A stretch of 15,101 bases of DNA from Planctomycetota bacterium (GCA_020346805.1 CP070790.1:3646844-3661944); one strand, 5' to 3'; counted from the first letter of the stretch, positions 1 through 8,385 are shown. A program made the numbers and translations. The notes: generated by a model from the letters alone, not told the origin.

Positions 1-91
1 TCGCGGATACTACTCTTAATATGATTATCAGAGAAAGACAAACAACTCCTACAAGAATTACGCTTATGGAAATCCTACCGATTTTTTGCAT
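1..91 (-). CDS. N-terminus of an exported protein, cut by the window edge
   Basis: Thirty codons of a gene that continues beyond position 1. The ATG at 91-89 is preceded by AGGAG (104-100) with an 8-base spacer. The product begins MQKIGRISIS and then has a hydrophobic stretch from about residue 8 to 27, ending LRVVSA. This is the shape of a signal peptide with an A-x-A-like end, or of an N-terminal membrane anchor. The gene runs in the same direction as the rest of the locus and starts 200 bases after the stop of the DUF5060 protein gene, so it is probably another secreted member of the cluster. The function cannot be read from this fragment. The ribosome binding site together with the signal-like N-terminus is the whole case for it. 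Confidence 0.7.
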   Translation of the reverse strand, partial: MQKIGRISISVILVGVVCLSLIIILRVVSA

Positions 92-99
92 GATTAAAT

Positions 100-104
100 C
101 TCCT
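100..104 (-). promoter_or_regulatory. Ribosome binding site of the left-edge gene
   Basis: AGGAG on the minus strand, 8 bases before the ATG at 91-89. It is the main reason for calling the partial gene. Confidence 0.6.
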
Positions 105-222
105 AATCTAGCTCGTTTATCACAGTTCGTACACCCTTTTTTGTATAAATCGATATTTATCAGACAAGCTCTGAACGGATTCCCCCTACTCCCCTTTCTG
201 CCTATGATACTCAATCCTCGGG

Positions 223-260
223 CCAGATTACACCTGGTCTCAGTAGCTCAGAAAATCTGG
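223..260. repeat. Inverted repeat between two genes
   Basis: CCAGATT at 223-229 is matched by AATCTGG at 254-260, giving 7-base arms around a 24-base loop. The loop also holds a direct repeat, CTCAG-TAG-CTCAG. It lies between the end of the DUF5060 gene and the start of the left-edge gene. No run of T follows it on the minus strand, so it is not a standard intrinsic terminator. It may be a weak RNA hairpin or chance. Confidence 0.25.
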
Positions 261-291
261 ACAGAAGATTCTCATGAAAAAATAGATCATG

Positions 292-2766
292 TCAGCATCC
301 CGGAGGATTGTTTGTCCCACCCATGCACGAACTAAATTTCCTGTAGTCATATAAATCTACATCATTGTCGGCATCAAAGTCAGCGTCTTCACATCCCTCG
401 CCATATGGCCTGCCGTCACCGCTAAAGCAGGTTTGGAAGTGACCAAAATCTTCCTGATCCACATCACCGTCGTCATCGATGTCGGCTATGGATTTTACCT
501 TAACCACCCACTGCTCAGTGTCAGAGCCTTGAGAGTTATTCGCTGTAATTTCAAACGTAAGGAACTCGCCGGCATCCTCACCAGTGGTTACCCATCCACT
601 TACCAGCCCAAATTCATTCACCTGAACTCCGGGGGGACCTTGCACCACCGACCAACTCGGCAGGGGATAGCCCTGGTCGAGGGTTAATTGCCTGGTGTAT
701 TCGACACCTACAAATACGGTATCAGGATCGGGCACCACCTCGGAAATTACTGGAGCGGTCAAGGGTGGTGAATCCTCGGATACGTGGACCACATCCAAGT
801 AGAAAACACCCCCTCCTGATTTGGAGATGCGGAAGTCAGCCCCACCATTCTGGCGATTGCCGAAATAGGCATCAGTTATTATGTATGTATGTTGTTTCCA
901 TGCGTTAGTGTTCCCTAGTATAACGCTGCCGCTGTTTTTGTATGCGTCTCCACCGACGGCATCATACTCCATGGTAAGGGCACCAGTTCCCGTGTCGAAG
1001 TAATCAACCATAATATAGACCTCGGACCGACTGCCCTGATAGGCATAGGAGCCAGCCACGTTGAAATACACGTAGAAGTCGACGTCGACATCTTTGTTAC
1101 GACGACAGATTTTATCGCCTTGATGCACAGCGATAGTGTTACCATCACTATTGGTTACCCGGAACAGTCCCTTTTCTATATCGATCCTACCTAAATCAAC
1201 CGACAGTGGCGAGACAGGAATAGGATTACCTACAGCCACCACCCAATCTGAAGAATATGGTGTATACCAGACGTGGTTGGTCGCGCTAAGCTGCCCGAGG
1301 GGAAGCTCTTCATAGTTTTTCGTCGTATCCACCGCCACTGCAAAACGAGGTCCATCCATAGCAGAGAGGTTCATAGTAATTGAGGATGTATCTTCTTTGT
1401 AAAAGATATAAAGAGTGTTGGATTCTCTGAAGCAGATACCATCGGTTATGTTATTGTCTCGAACCATATCTTTAGTAAACCGATTGCGGTTATCGATTGC
1501 AGACATCAATCCAAAAAATCTAGAATATGTAAGAATCCAATGCTTGTTAGGATAGGGATAAGTGCTACCATCCGGGGGATAATCCGGCACCAGGTAACCC
1601 CAAATATTACCGACGCCGCCGGCCATGGTGGAGTGATACAGGCCACGACGGGTCATCTCCTCGGTATAGTCCTTCTCTGGATACACGTCTATCCGCACTC
1701 GGAAACGGTCGGTCATAAAGCTGGGCATGCCGGTATGTTTCTGCTCTATAGCTTCAACATACTTGTTGTAATCCGGCCGATGTTGCTGATAGGATGAGAA
1801 CCAACATTCTTGATTGCCACTCGAATGGCTGTAGATCTGCGTTAAGTCAGGACTGCGTCCCCCCAGGAAATGAGGCCAACCTAAGTGGCTCTTCATATAA
1901 TTATGCCATGTTTGCAGATCACTGTAGTTTACCCATTCCTGTAAATCCCAGCCATAGCCCATTGACCAACCGGGCAACGGTCCCAGTCGGGCACAGATAT
2001 ACCGCTGCAAACGCTGGTCAACAGTACCATTCTTTCCTCCATCAAATCCGATGGGTGTCATCTGACGTTGCTCATCTCCCCAGGCCCATATATGCACTAA
2101 ACCGCCAGCAGCATGCACCTTTGTAATTAAAAGCTCTAAGGCTTCAAAAGTGCGCGGATCTGGATCAGGGTTTGTAGTGGAGAATTCCGTATATCGTGTT
2201 TTGTAAAGGTCAAACCATCGGCATAAAACAATAGTATGAAGTCCGTTAAATCCGTGGTCTCCGAAAAATGTCTCTATCCCATCGTCGATCCACACAGGGT
2301 TGTCGTAGTACCAGTCCGGCGAAGAGTACATTGCATACTGAGGGACAAAATTCTCATCCAGGCCGAGCCTTCCCCACCGGTTCCCGCCTGTGTGCCTGGT
2401 CATAAAACCGGCCACGCCAGGGTTAGGTTGAATGTCCACGCTTCCCGTGAGATCGTCCAGATCCGGATCTGAGCAGGTAGTCACAAATGTCCATTCACCA
2501 GTCTCAATCCCTGTAAAGCGCAGTTTCCAGGTGTTGTTCTCATTATAGAAAAGTTCGGTTGTTATTTGCGTGCCGCTACTCGTGTGCGTGAAGAGGGCTG
2601 TTGCGATGAGCTCATAAGGGTTTCCCGAGTATGTCGTATTAATAAAAGTCCAGTCGTGATACTCCCATAGCTTGGCGGTGGCTCCGTCACTGCTCGCCGG
2701 GATTATCAATATACACAATATTAAAAACAAGTTTACATAGCCAAGATTGCTCTGGTTACATTTCAT
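292..2766 (-). CDS. Secreted DUF5060/TIM-barrel glycosidase-like protein with Ig-like and dockerin-like C-terminus
   Basis: Predicted extracellular glycan-degrading enzyme of 824 residues. Visible layout: signal peptide about 1-29; DUF5060-like beta domain about 33-115, with the typical GEWTF near 90-94; TIM-barrel-like catalytic region about 120-425 of the DUF4038/apiosidase-like kind; a small beta domain about 430-512, like the one that ends such enzymes; a second beta-sandwich about 520-663, perhaps carbohydrate binding; an Ig-like domain about 670-757; then two dockerin-like calcium loops. Loop one has Asp762, 764, 766, 768, 770 and 773. Loop two has Asp796, 798, 800, 802, 804 and 807, with Asn801 in place of the usual Gly. 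Glu277 in LQEW is a candidate acid/base, by position only. The ATG at 2766 has only a weak AGGT before it, but the signal peptide starts there. The substrate is unknown. Confidence 0.85.
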   Translation of the reverse strand: MKCNQSNLGYVNLFLILCILIIPASSDGATAKLWEYHDWTFINTTYSGNPYELIATALFTHTSSGTQITTELFYNENNTWKLRFTGIETGEWTFVTTCSDPDLDDLTGSVDIQPNPGVAGFMTRHTGGNRWGRLGLDENFVPQYAMYSSPDWYYDNPVWIDDGIETFFGDHGFNGLHTIVLCRWFDLYKTRYTEFSTTNPDPDPRTFEALELLITKVHAAGGLVHIWAWGDEQRQMTPIGFDGGKNGTVDQRLQRYICARLGPLPGWSMGYGWDLQEWVNYSDLQTWHNYMKSHLGWPHFLGGRSPDLTQIYSHSSGNQECWFSSYQQHRPDYNKYVEAIEQKHTGMPSFMTDRFRVRIDVYPEKDYTEEMTRRGLYHSTMAGGVGNIWGYLVPDYPPDGSTYPYPNKHWILTYSRFFGLMSAIDNRNRFTKDMVRDNNITDGICFRESNTLYIFYKEDTSSITMNLSAMDGPRFAVAVDTTKNYEELPLGQLSATNHVWYTPYSSDWVVAVGNPIPVSPLSVDLGRIDIEKGLFRVTNSDGNTIAVHQGDKICRRNKDVDVDFYVYFNVAGSYAYQGSRSEVYIMVDYFDTGTGALTMEYDAVGGDAYKNSGSVILGNTNAWKQHTYIITDAYFGNRQNGGADFRISKSGGGVFYLDVVHVSEDSPPLTAPVISEVVPDPDTVFVGVEYTRQLTLDQGYPLPSWSVVQGPPGVQVNEFGLVSGWVTTGEDAGEFLTFEITANNSQGSDTEQWVVKVKSIADIDDDGDVDQEDFGHFQTCFSGDGRPYGEGCEDADFDADNDVDLYDYRKFSSCMGGTNNPPGC

Positions 2767-3515
2767 GACTGATACCTATTTAGCGTAATCCACTCTGACT
2801 AAAGTCGGTGATCTATTAAAATTCCAATTATACCCGAGTAGTTATCTCTCCGCTCGATCATTAGCATTCTATTATTATATCAAATAATCCCTATTCTTTT
2901 TATTATATCAAATTACTCTGCGGAAAAGCTTTTTAGGCGGTTTAATGTATTTAACTATATGAAGTCACATGCACAACAAACGAAAGACGACCAAATCACC
3001 GGCAGTCCGGGCAAAGAAGGCCTTGCGAATAACTTAAGAGGCCTTACTTGCATACTCTTGCATGTCTTCCTGACATAATATTTATATGATTGCTGGACTG
3101 CAAGTGGGACCGGGACTATCGAACAACTTGGTGTATTTTATACTAGTAGTTACCCAGGCGTTTAAAAACTTGTTAATTGACCGATTGCTGGCTGATGCGG
3201 TCCATGATACCGTGTTAAATCACCAGTAGGTATCGTTAGCAAATTGGGATAAGTTTGACAGTTGCTCCCATAAATCCGCGAATTGGATAACCCAAAGCAA
3301 CCACTGGCTGTTATCATCGACAAACGTATCGCTGATTTCCTAATCAAATCTATCGCTAATGATGGCATGTTGAATGTGTGTTCTCCAGACTTAAATACCA
3401 ACTCGGGTCTATCCTGACCGCTCGTTGTTTGGAAAGTCGTATTCGTGAATGCTATTGTCGTGTACCAATATTTTACTCACATAACACATTTTCAAAAAAC
3501 AGTTCGTCTTGGCAG
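2767..3515. other. 749-base gap without a supported gene
   Basis: The stretch nearest the DUF5060 gene is AT-rich and carries the TATAAT-containing repeats described separately. The rest holds only short open stretches. On the plus strand these are an ATG ORF at 2959-3078 (39 codons plus stop), another at 3086-3229 (47 plus stop), and an open stretch at 3274-3417 reading IRELDNPKQPLAVIIDKRI and on, which looks rather protein-like. The minus strand has a stretch at 3162-3401 with a TTG start only. None has a ribosome binding site or a recognisable family. This could be the remains of a decayed gene broken by frameshifts, or ordinary spacer. I see no terminator hairpin with a T-run and no RNA gene. 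Confidence 0.4.
2873..2913 (-). promoter_or_regulatory. Two direct repeats containing TATAAT, candidate tandem promoter -10 sites
   Basis: The 13-base minus-strand word ATTTGATATAATA occurs twice, at 2913-2901 and 2885-2873, 28 bases apart. Each copy contains a perfect TATAAT, about 108 and 136 bases before the ATG of the DUF5060 protein gene. No good TTGACA box lies 16-18 bases upstream of either copy, so these are either weak or activator-dependent promoters or an operator pair. The position after a long gap fits a separate promoter for this gene. Confidence 0.35.
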
Positions 3516-4979
3516 TTACTTATTTCTATCTAAAAGGAGTGCCCAATCCTCATCGGTTGGCAGAGTGAATTTCACAGATGAGCGGGCTGAAACCTTGAAC
3601 GGTTTGCCGAAAATACCTTTGCGCGGATTAAACCACCTGGCCCGGAATTTAATATTACCCGCTTCCGATAGATCGGCGGTAAAGCGGTTAGCGAAGTGGT
3701 TGCCGTTGGGGGCGTAAAATGCGTATTGCCTGCCGCGTTCTGCCAGTACTACCGCATCGTCGCTTTTAACGATATCCGTGATCCGGGGCATGCACTTGAA
3801 AAACTCAAAGCTGTCAATGAACTTGCGCAAATGGACTTGCTGATGTTCGGTGGTGAGCGGCTGCTGTGTCCAGGAGGTTTCCTTGTCGCTGCGGAAACTG
3901 ATGAAATGGGCGGCACTGAAAAAATACCCCCACAGGATGTGTCGGGCTTCCAAGGCATTTCCCGCGCGATCTCTAATATTACGTTTGCGATCCGGATCGC
4001 TGGTGATTCGCGAATTGACCAGAGGTTTTTTATATAACCGATACTGCTTATCCAAGGCAGTTTGCATTCTTTTCACATCGACGCGGGAGTGGTTGGGATC
4101 TTTATCCGGTTGGTCTTCGAAACGAAATGGTCTGGCGGCACGAACACCATGGACGTTGATAACGTCAAAGTTGTTGATTCGCTTGTAATGTCCGCGATCA
4201 GCATTGGTGTCCACGGTAGACAGGATCTTGATACCGGGGTAAGCAGCTTGGTATGCATCAAAAAAGTCTGCCCAATACCGCATCCATCGGTCGGAGATTT
4301 GCGTGTCCAGGCCGATTTCGTTGCCTATGTCCCAGATAACCGGGAACTTCCCCAGATCATTTAAGACTCTGGTAACGAATGCTTCCTGATAGGCCATCAG
4401 TTTTTTGTTTTTTGTGTTATAGAAATATTCATCCCGGCCTGCATCAGCCGTGCCGCTGGGCAGATCCGGAATATTATTAATGTTGTTATCCGGATTAAAG
4501 GGGTGTTCATTCCAGCGGTCCGAACCTTGCGATCCCCCCTCCACATAACATTCACCCCAGATCTGAACCAGGGGAAAAATTCCACCTTTGACACAATCCT
4601 GAAAGTATTGAACGGTCCTTTTCCAATAGGCATTATTAAATTTGTCGAGGTCATACTTGGGCTTTCCGTCGTTGGCGGTTCCCGGCCCGGTCCGTTCCCA
4701 AGGGCATAGCTCTTCGCTATGACAGAAAGAGAATAACGAAGTTCGATTGCTGTTGCCGCCCCAGGTCAGGGTATGCTGGTTATGCTCGGCAATGTCCATA
4801 TCTGTATCCGGAATCAAAATCCAGATCCCGTTACCCGACAGGACTAAATGCGTTGAGCCATAGATGAACCAGCGAGGATTGGCGGGATCGGGCTGCAGTG
4901 TCTGAGCGAGCAGTGTGGAATCATTCAAGGCAATCACAAGAGCAACAACAAAAATAAGGGTGAAGTTACGTAATTGCAT
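3516..4979 (-). CDS. Secreted GH5-like/DUF4038-like TIM-barrel glycoside hydrolase
   Basis: Predicted exported glycosidase of 487 residues (489 if the upstream ATG at 4985 is used; numbering below follows the 489 form). A signal peptide covers about 1-27. The TIM-barrel-like part runs from about 35 to 400. WDIGNE at 218-223 is the usual strand-4 motif of clan GH-A enzymes, with Glu223 as likely acid/base. A short C-terminal beta domain (about 405-489) with WFNPRKG at 451-457 resembles the end domain of DUF4038-type enzymes. The segment where the nucleophile might be expected, KPLVNSRITSD (320-330), shows no Glu, so activity or residue assignment is uncertain. ATG 4979 is preferred because GAGG (4992-4989) lies 9 bases upstream. 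From ATG 4985 the gene would overlap the previous stop as ATGA. Either way it is closely coupled to the 141-residue ORF. Confidence 0.8.
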   Translation of the reverse strand: MQLRNFTLIFVVALVIALNDSTLLAQTLQPDPANPRWFIYGSTHLVLSGNGIWILIPDTDMDIAEHNQHTLTWGGNSNRTSLFSFCHSEELCPWERTGPGTANDGKPKYDLDKFNNAYWKRTVQYFQDCVKGGIFPLVQIWGECYVEGGSQGSDRWNEHPFNPDNNINNIPDLPSGTADAGRDEYFYNTKNKKLMAYQEAFVTRVLNDLGKFPVIWDIGNEIGLDTQISDRWMRYWADFFDAYQAAYPGIKILSTVDTNADRGHYKRINNFDVINVHGVRAARPFRFEDQPDKDPNHSRVDVKRMQTALDKQYRLYKKPLVNSRITSDPDRKRNIRDRAGNALEARHILWGYFFSAAHFISFRSDKETSWTQQPLTTEHQQVHLRKFIDSFEFFKCMPRITDIVKSDDAVVLAERGRQYAFYAPNGNHFANRFTADLSEAGNIKFRARWFNPRKGIFGKPFKVSARSSVKFTLPTDEDWALLLDRNK

Positions 4980-4981
4980 GG

Positions 4982-5407
4982 TCATTTCCCTCTGTTAGAC
5001 CGGTCGAAGCGTAAAACAACGAGCGAACGCGGTGGTGGCTTGACTATTGCCGACCCAAGTTTAGCGGAGATAGTAACTTCGCCGGTTGGTATAGTTAAGG
5101 CAACTTTTGGTCGGGCTAATATTTTGGTTACCAGTTTAGCATGGATCGATAAGTTGTTGAAGTTTTCGATACCCTGTGGACCGGCCAGGTGGTCGCGGAT
5201 GTTTGGGGCGGTAAAAAGAGTAGAGAATCGCAGGTTATTGGTATGTTGACGGGCCAGGCTCCACAGATTTGTGGTGTTGGCGAACGGTTTGGCTCGGATT
5301 TGACCAGACATCTTGTCGGCCATGACTACACTGGCCGATATGGACCTTAACCCAGGGACTACCATCGCTAACATTAGAAGGCTAACTATGCGCTCGTTAC
5401 ACCACAT
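4982..5407 (-). CDS. Small secreted-looking protein, possible internally deleted remnant of a larger enzyme
   Basis: 141 residues. A hydrophobic signal-like segment covers about 7-30. Residues 61-81 (FSTLFTAPNIRDHL and on) recall, from memory, the start of the mature part of much larger planctomycete/acidobacterial glycosidase-like proteins of the STLFTAQDVR type. The rest (about 90-136), with VALTIPTGEVTI and PPPRSLVVLRF, looks like the last beta domain of such an enzyme. The centre, where a catalytic barrel would be, is missing. This suggests an in-frame internal deletion, though a genuine small protein is possible. There is no convincing ribosome binding site before the ATG at 5407. The stop TGA (4984-4982) touches the start of the next gene, so translation through this ORF may feed that gene. 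Confidence 0.5.
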   Translation of the reverse strand: MWCNERIVSLLMLAMVVPGLRSISASVVMADKMSGQIRAKPFANTTNLWSLARQHTNNLRFSTLFTAPNIRDHLAGPQGIENFNNLSIHAKLVTKILARPKVALTIPTGEVTISAKLGSAIVKPPPRSLVVLRFDRSNRGK

Positions 5408-5552
5408 GTTAAATAACCATATCTCGGATTTTCATAAATCGACAAAGTACATGAGAAGTATAGGCTGAACCATTGATAAAACGTAAACTATAAAACAATC
5501 AAATTGACTTATGCCCTGAAGATTGTTCATCTTTCATATCAGTTTAATAGTT

Positions 5553-8225
5553 TCATTGTTTTTTCTTTTCTTGGCCGGTCGACGGCAGGCTGACTGGTGT
5601 TGCTCCTTTTCCACCATTTCCGGGACCGACTTCGATGGCCTGGATGATAGCCTCACCACCGTTACTGCCGGTGAAGCGAATGTCGATGATGCCGTGGTGG
5701 GGTAGAATATCGTTGAACACCAGATCGACGGCTTTGTTCAGTCCAATCCAGTCCGGGCGAGAACGTCCATGTCTTTGTGCAAGAGTGGTTTTACTCAAAC
5801 CGCCGGCGGTGGCGGCGATGTCCATATTGGCAACCACTTTTTTATCGTTGATGTGGATAGTTATCGCGCGTTTTTTAGGTTCAATGTTACGAGTCTCTGC
5901 GAATTTTAATTTTACGTAATATGTGCCGGGTGCGACCGTAAAGTAGACGTTCAATTGTCGCCCATGTATGCCGTAGCGGTAGAGTTCCGGGTCTTTGGTA
6001 TCTGCGATATGCCAGCGCTTGCGATTTGTCCACCATGAAGCTACTACCGTATCTCCCTGACGGGTTCGGATTACAAATTCCGTGCCCGGCTTCCATGCAT
6101 TACCTACAGAATCAACATAATCTTTTCTGCCGGTATAGCCGAAGATGAAGCGCTGCACATCGGTGGGCCCGCCTCCTTCACCGAAACCGCCGTTGCCGGT
6201 GGCTGCTGAGTGCTGAATTGCGTTTATGTAAATATTGTCACCTTGAGATAGCAGATTTTTCTCACCTCGGACCACGATTTTTAAGGTATGCCTGGCATTG
6301 TCGAGTCCGTTTTTATAATACAGTACCTGCTGATAACGGGGCGTCGGGCTCCAACAGTCAATACCTACCAGTTGTTTGACGTCATCGACGTACACATCCG
6401 CCAATCCTCCCGTCGGATCCACACTGCCGATCAATCGCACCTGGTTGCCAACAAAAGAATAGGTCATAGCTGCTCCTGATGATGAAGAGTTATGCGTCCA
6501 GTGATTGTTATTATGTTTGGTTCTCGTCCAATCGCCGGTATAAGTAAGATTTTCGCCGCCTAATTGTTCTTGTGGATCTTTACCCTGTACGACAATGCTT
6601 CTACTTCCATCATGACGAATGGAGATAATGCAATCCCCGTTTTTCAAATTTTTCACTATATAGCCGGTATCTTGAAGATCCTCGCGACGTGTAAGAGTTT
6701 TACCATCTGCAGTAATTGAATCAGGGGCGAAGGCCAAGCGTAAAACATCGATGGTGTTGGCCGGTGCATCAAAGGTGGAATAGGTGATCTTGTCTTTGCC
6801 GTAAACCACCGAGTTAACCACCGATGAGCTGCGCATGATATGGTTTTCGCGGTTGGCGCCGAATATTTCCGGCAGCCAGCCCATAACCGCCAGTACATGT
6901 TTGAGGGCCATGGGATGGGCGATCTTGAACCAGGCACCGGCGACGATTTGTCCGCCGTCGATGTTGTCTTCCACCACACCGGTTTCGTGGCAATCGTAGT
7001 TAGCAAGTATAAATTGTCGGCGGGCCATCTCCCGGCCCCACTCACTATCGGCCAATACGCCGTATTGGGCAAATACGGTGCCGACCTGCAACGGGGCATA
7101 CCATAAAGAGCGACCGCAGCAACCCGCCGACTCGGGATAGGCCCAGGCCCCATGGTAAACATCGCCGTTGGATTTGGTGTTGGCGCTGGTGTGATTCAGG
7201 AATATTGATATGACGTTGCGGGCATCCGACCGCCAGTTCTCGAAATAATCTTTGTTATCCATCAGGTATTTGGCAGTGGCCTCGGTAGTAAGTTCTCCCT
7301 GCATGGAGTGATCCCAATCCCAATAGTGTCTGGCAAAAGTGTCGTGGACCGTCCATCGTTCCAGTAATGCAGAAAGGTATTCTCGGCCGGCATCGCGAGT
7401 TTGAACAAGTTGGTTATCCTTGCCGGTATATCCCACACGGATCAATTCATCCAGGAACAACAATATCAAAGATATCCCGCCGGTTTGTCCGTCATACCAA
7501 TAAACATCTTGGGGATTGGCATAGCGGTTCCAGGGTGGCAGATCCGGTTGGCGGCTGCGTTTTTCAGCAAAGAGATCGCCCCAATGTTTAGCGACATTAA
7601 GCCAGCGTTCGTTGCCGGTTAGTTCGTATGCCCGGATCATCTCCAGCCCTACTTGGGCGACGATGTCCAACTGGATAAAGCCGTGAGGATCACATTTATC
7701 ATAAGTCTTTCCATTAACCGGAGCACTGATTAGAAACTTTGGCCAGGGGTGATCGTCACCTGTCTGGCAGTGATCGATCAGAACATCCGCCAATATGCTG
7801 ATATGGGCGATTGCCGCCGGGTCGCCGCTGTATCGGTAATAATCAATAAGACCGGCGAGTACATAGGCGGCCCGTTGTCCCTGATCACCGTTCATCCATT
7901 CTCTCTTGACCGGAGGGATGGTAATTTTTCCGTCATCGGAGATTGACCAGGCCCCGTTATATACATAGTGAGGGGCGGGTGAGATTGCTTTTGACGTATC
8001 CACCCATGGATAGCGCTTCAAGGTCTCGGCGGCAATCCTTACGCGAAAGTCACATAGGCCGTTTTGCCGGTTATACCATGGGGCGATGACACCATAACGA
8101 TCCTGGACGGCATGGTAAGCGTAATAACGCTTCTGGGTTGTTGCCGCCCGGCTGTTGGTTGTCAGACAGGCTAGCGAGATGATGATTAACAATATCCGAT
8201 GCAGCGCGGATGGAGATAAGATCAT
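5553..8225 (-). CDS. Secreted alpha/alpha-barrel-like glycosidase or lyase with beta-sandwich and malectin-like domain
   Basis: 890 residues from the ATG at 8225, chosen because GGAGG sits 7 bases before it and a signal peptide (about 1-27, ending NSRA) follows. The frame is open for 50 more codons upstream, but without such a site. Residues about 35-460 are rich in helices of the alpha/alpha toroid kind found in several glycosidase and lyase families. The motif PESAGCCGRSLWY (364-376) has a Cys pair (369-370), somewhat like the zinc-binding Cys pair of GH127 enzymes, but I cannot assign that family. About 465-550 is a beta domain, 557-672 a galactose-binding-like beta-sandwich, 673-688 a Gly-rich linker and 690-868 a malectin-like domain. 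The tail is charged (QEKKKQ). It probably acts outside the cytoplasm on the same glycan as its neighbours; the reaction is unknown. Confidence 0.8.
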   Translation of the reverse strand: MILSPSALHRILLIIISLACLTTNSRAATTQKRYYAYHAVQDRYGVIAPWYNRQNGLCDFRVRIAAETLKRYPWVDTSKAISPAPHYVYNGAWSISDDGKITIPPVKREWMNGDQGQRAAYVLAGLIDYYRYSGDPAAIAHISILADVLIDHCQTGDDHPWPKFLISAPVNGKTYDKCDPHGFIQLDIVAQVGLEMIRAYELTGNERWLNVAKHWGDLFAEKRSRQPDLPPWNRYANPQDVYWYDGQTGGISLILLFLDELIRVGYTGKDNQLVQTRDAGREYLSALLERWTVHDTFARHYWDWDHSMQGELTTEATAKYLMDNKDYFENWRSDARNVISIFLNHTSANTKSNGDVYHGAWAYPESAGCCGRSLWYAPLQVGTVFAQYGVLADSEWGREMARRQFILANYDCHETGVVEDNIDGGQIVAGAWFKIAHPMALKHVLAVMGWLPEIFGANRENHIMRSSSVVNSVVYGKDKITYSTFDAPANTIDVLRLAFAPDSITADGKTLTRREDLQDTGYIVKNLKNGDCIISIRHDGSRSIVVQGKDPQEQLGGENLTYTGDWTRTKHNNNHWTHNSSSSGAAMTYSFVGNQVRLIGSVDPTGGLADVYVDDVKQLVGIDCWSPTPRYQQVLYYKNGLDNARHTLKIVVRGEKNLLSQGDNIYINAIQHSAATGNGGFGEGGGPTDVQRFIFGYTGRKDYVDSVGNAWKPGTEFVIRTRQGDTVVASWWTNRKRWHIADTKDPELYRYGIHGRQLNVYFTVAPGTYYVKLKFAETRNIEPKKRAITIHINDKKVVANMDIAATAGGLSKTTLAQRHGRSRPDWIGLNKAVDLVFNDILPHHGIIDIRFTGSNGGEAIIQAIEVGPGNGGKGATPVSLPSTGQEKKKQ

Positions 8226-8232
8226 TGTTCGG

Positions 8233-8237
8233 CCTCC
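8233..8237 (-). promoter_or_regulatory. Ribosome binding site fixing the start at 8225
   Basis: GGAGG on the minus strand, 7 bases before the ATG at 8225-8223. It shows that the longer open frame to 8375 is not the true start. Confidence 0.75.
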
Positions 8238-8385
8238 GTATATCGAGTGCATTTGATAAACGACACAAATGGACCAAGTTAATAATTCAAAATTTGAGGT
8301 AGTATACAGCCAAGCCACTATAAATAAAAAGACACAGATATCGCTGATCAAATGAGGTTCCCTGCGGCGATACACGAATCTTTTC

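Noticed and set aside
145..160. Six-base hairpin ATAAAT-CGAT-ATTTAT
   Set aside because: Too short and AT-rich to separate from chance, and not followed by a T-run on the coding strand.
21..335. Plus-strand ORF of 104 codons
   Set aside because: It overlaps the end of the DUF5060 gene and the start of the left-edge gene on the other strand, and has no ribosome binding site or family features.
3162..3401. 79-residue minus-strand ORF in the gap
   Set aside because: It has a TTG start only, no ribosome binding site, no signal peptide and no recognisable family; the opposite strand is equally open.
3490..3515. Run of six T on the minus strand after the GH5-like gene as a terminator
   Set aside because: No stable stem precedes it; only a short direct AACTG repeat is present.
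8226..8375. Fifty extra N-terminal codons on the malectin-domain protein
   Set aside because: GGAGG and a clean signal peptide place the start at 8225; the extension would bury the signal peptide.
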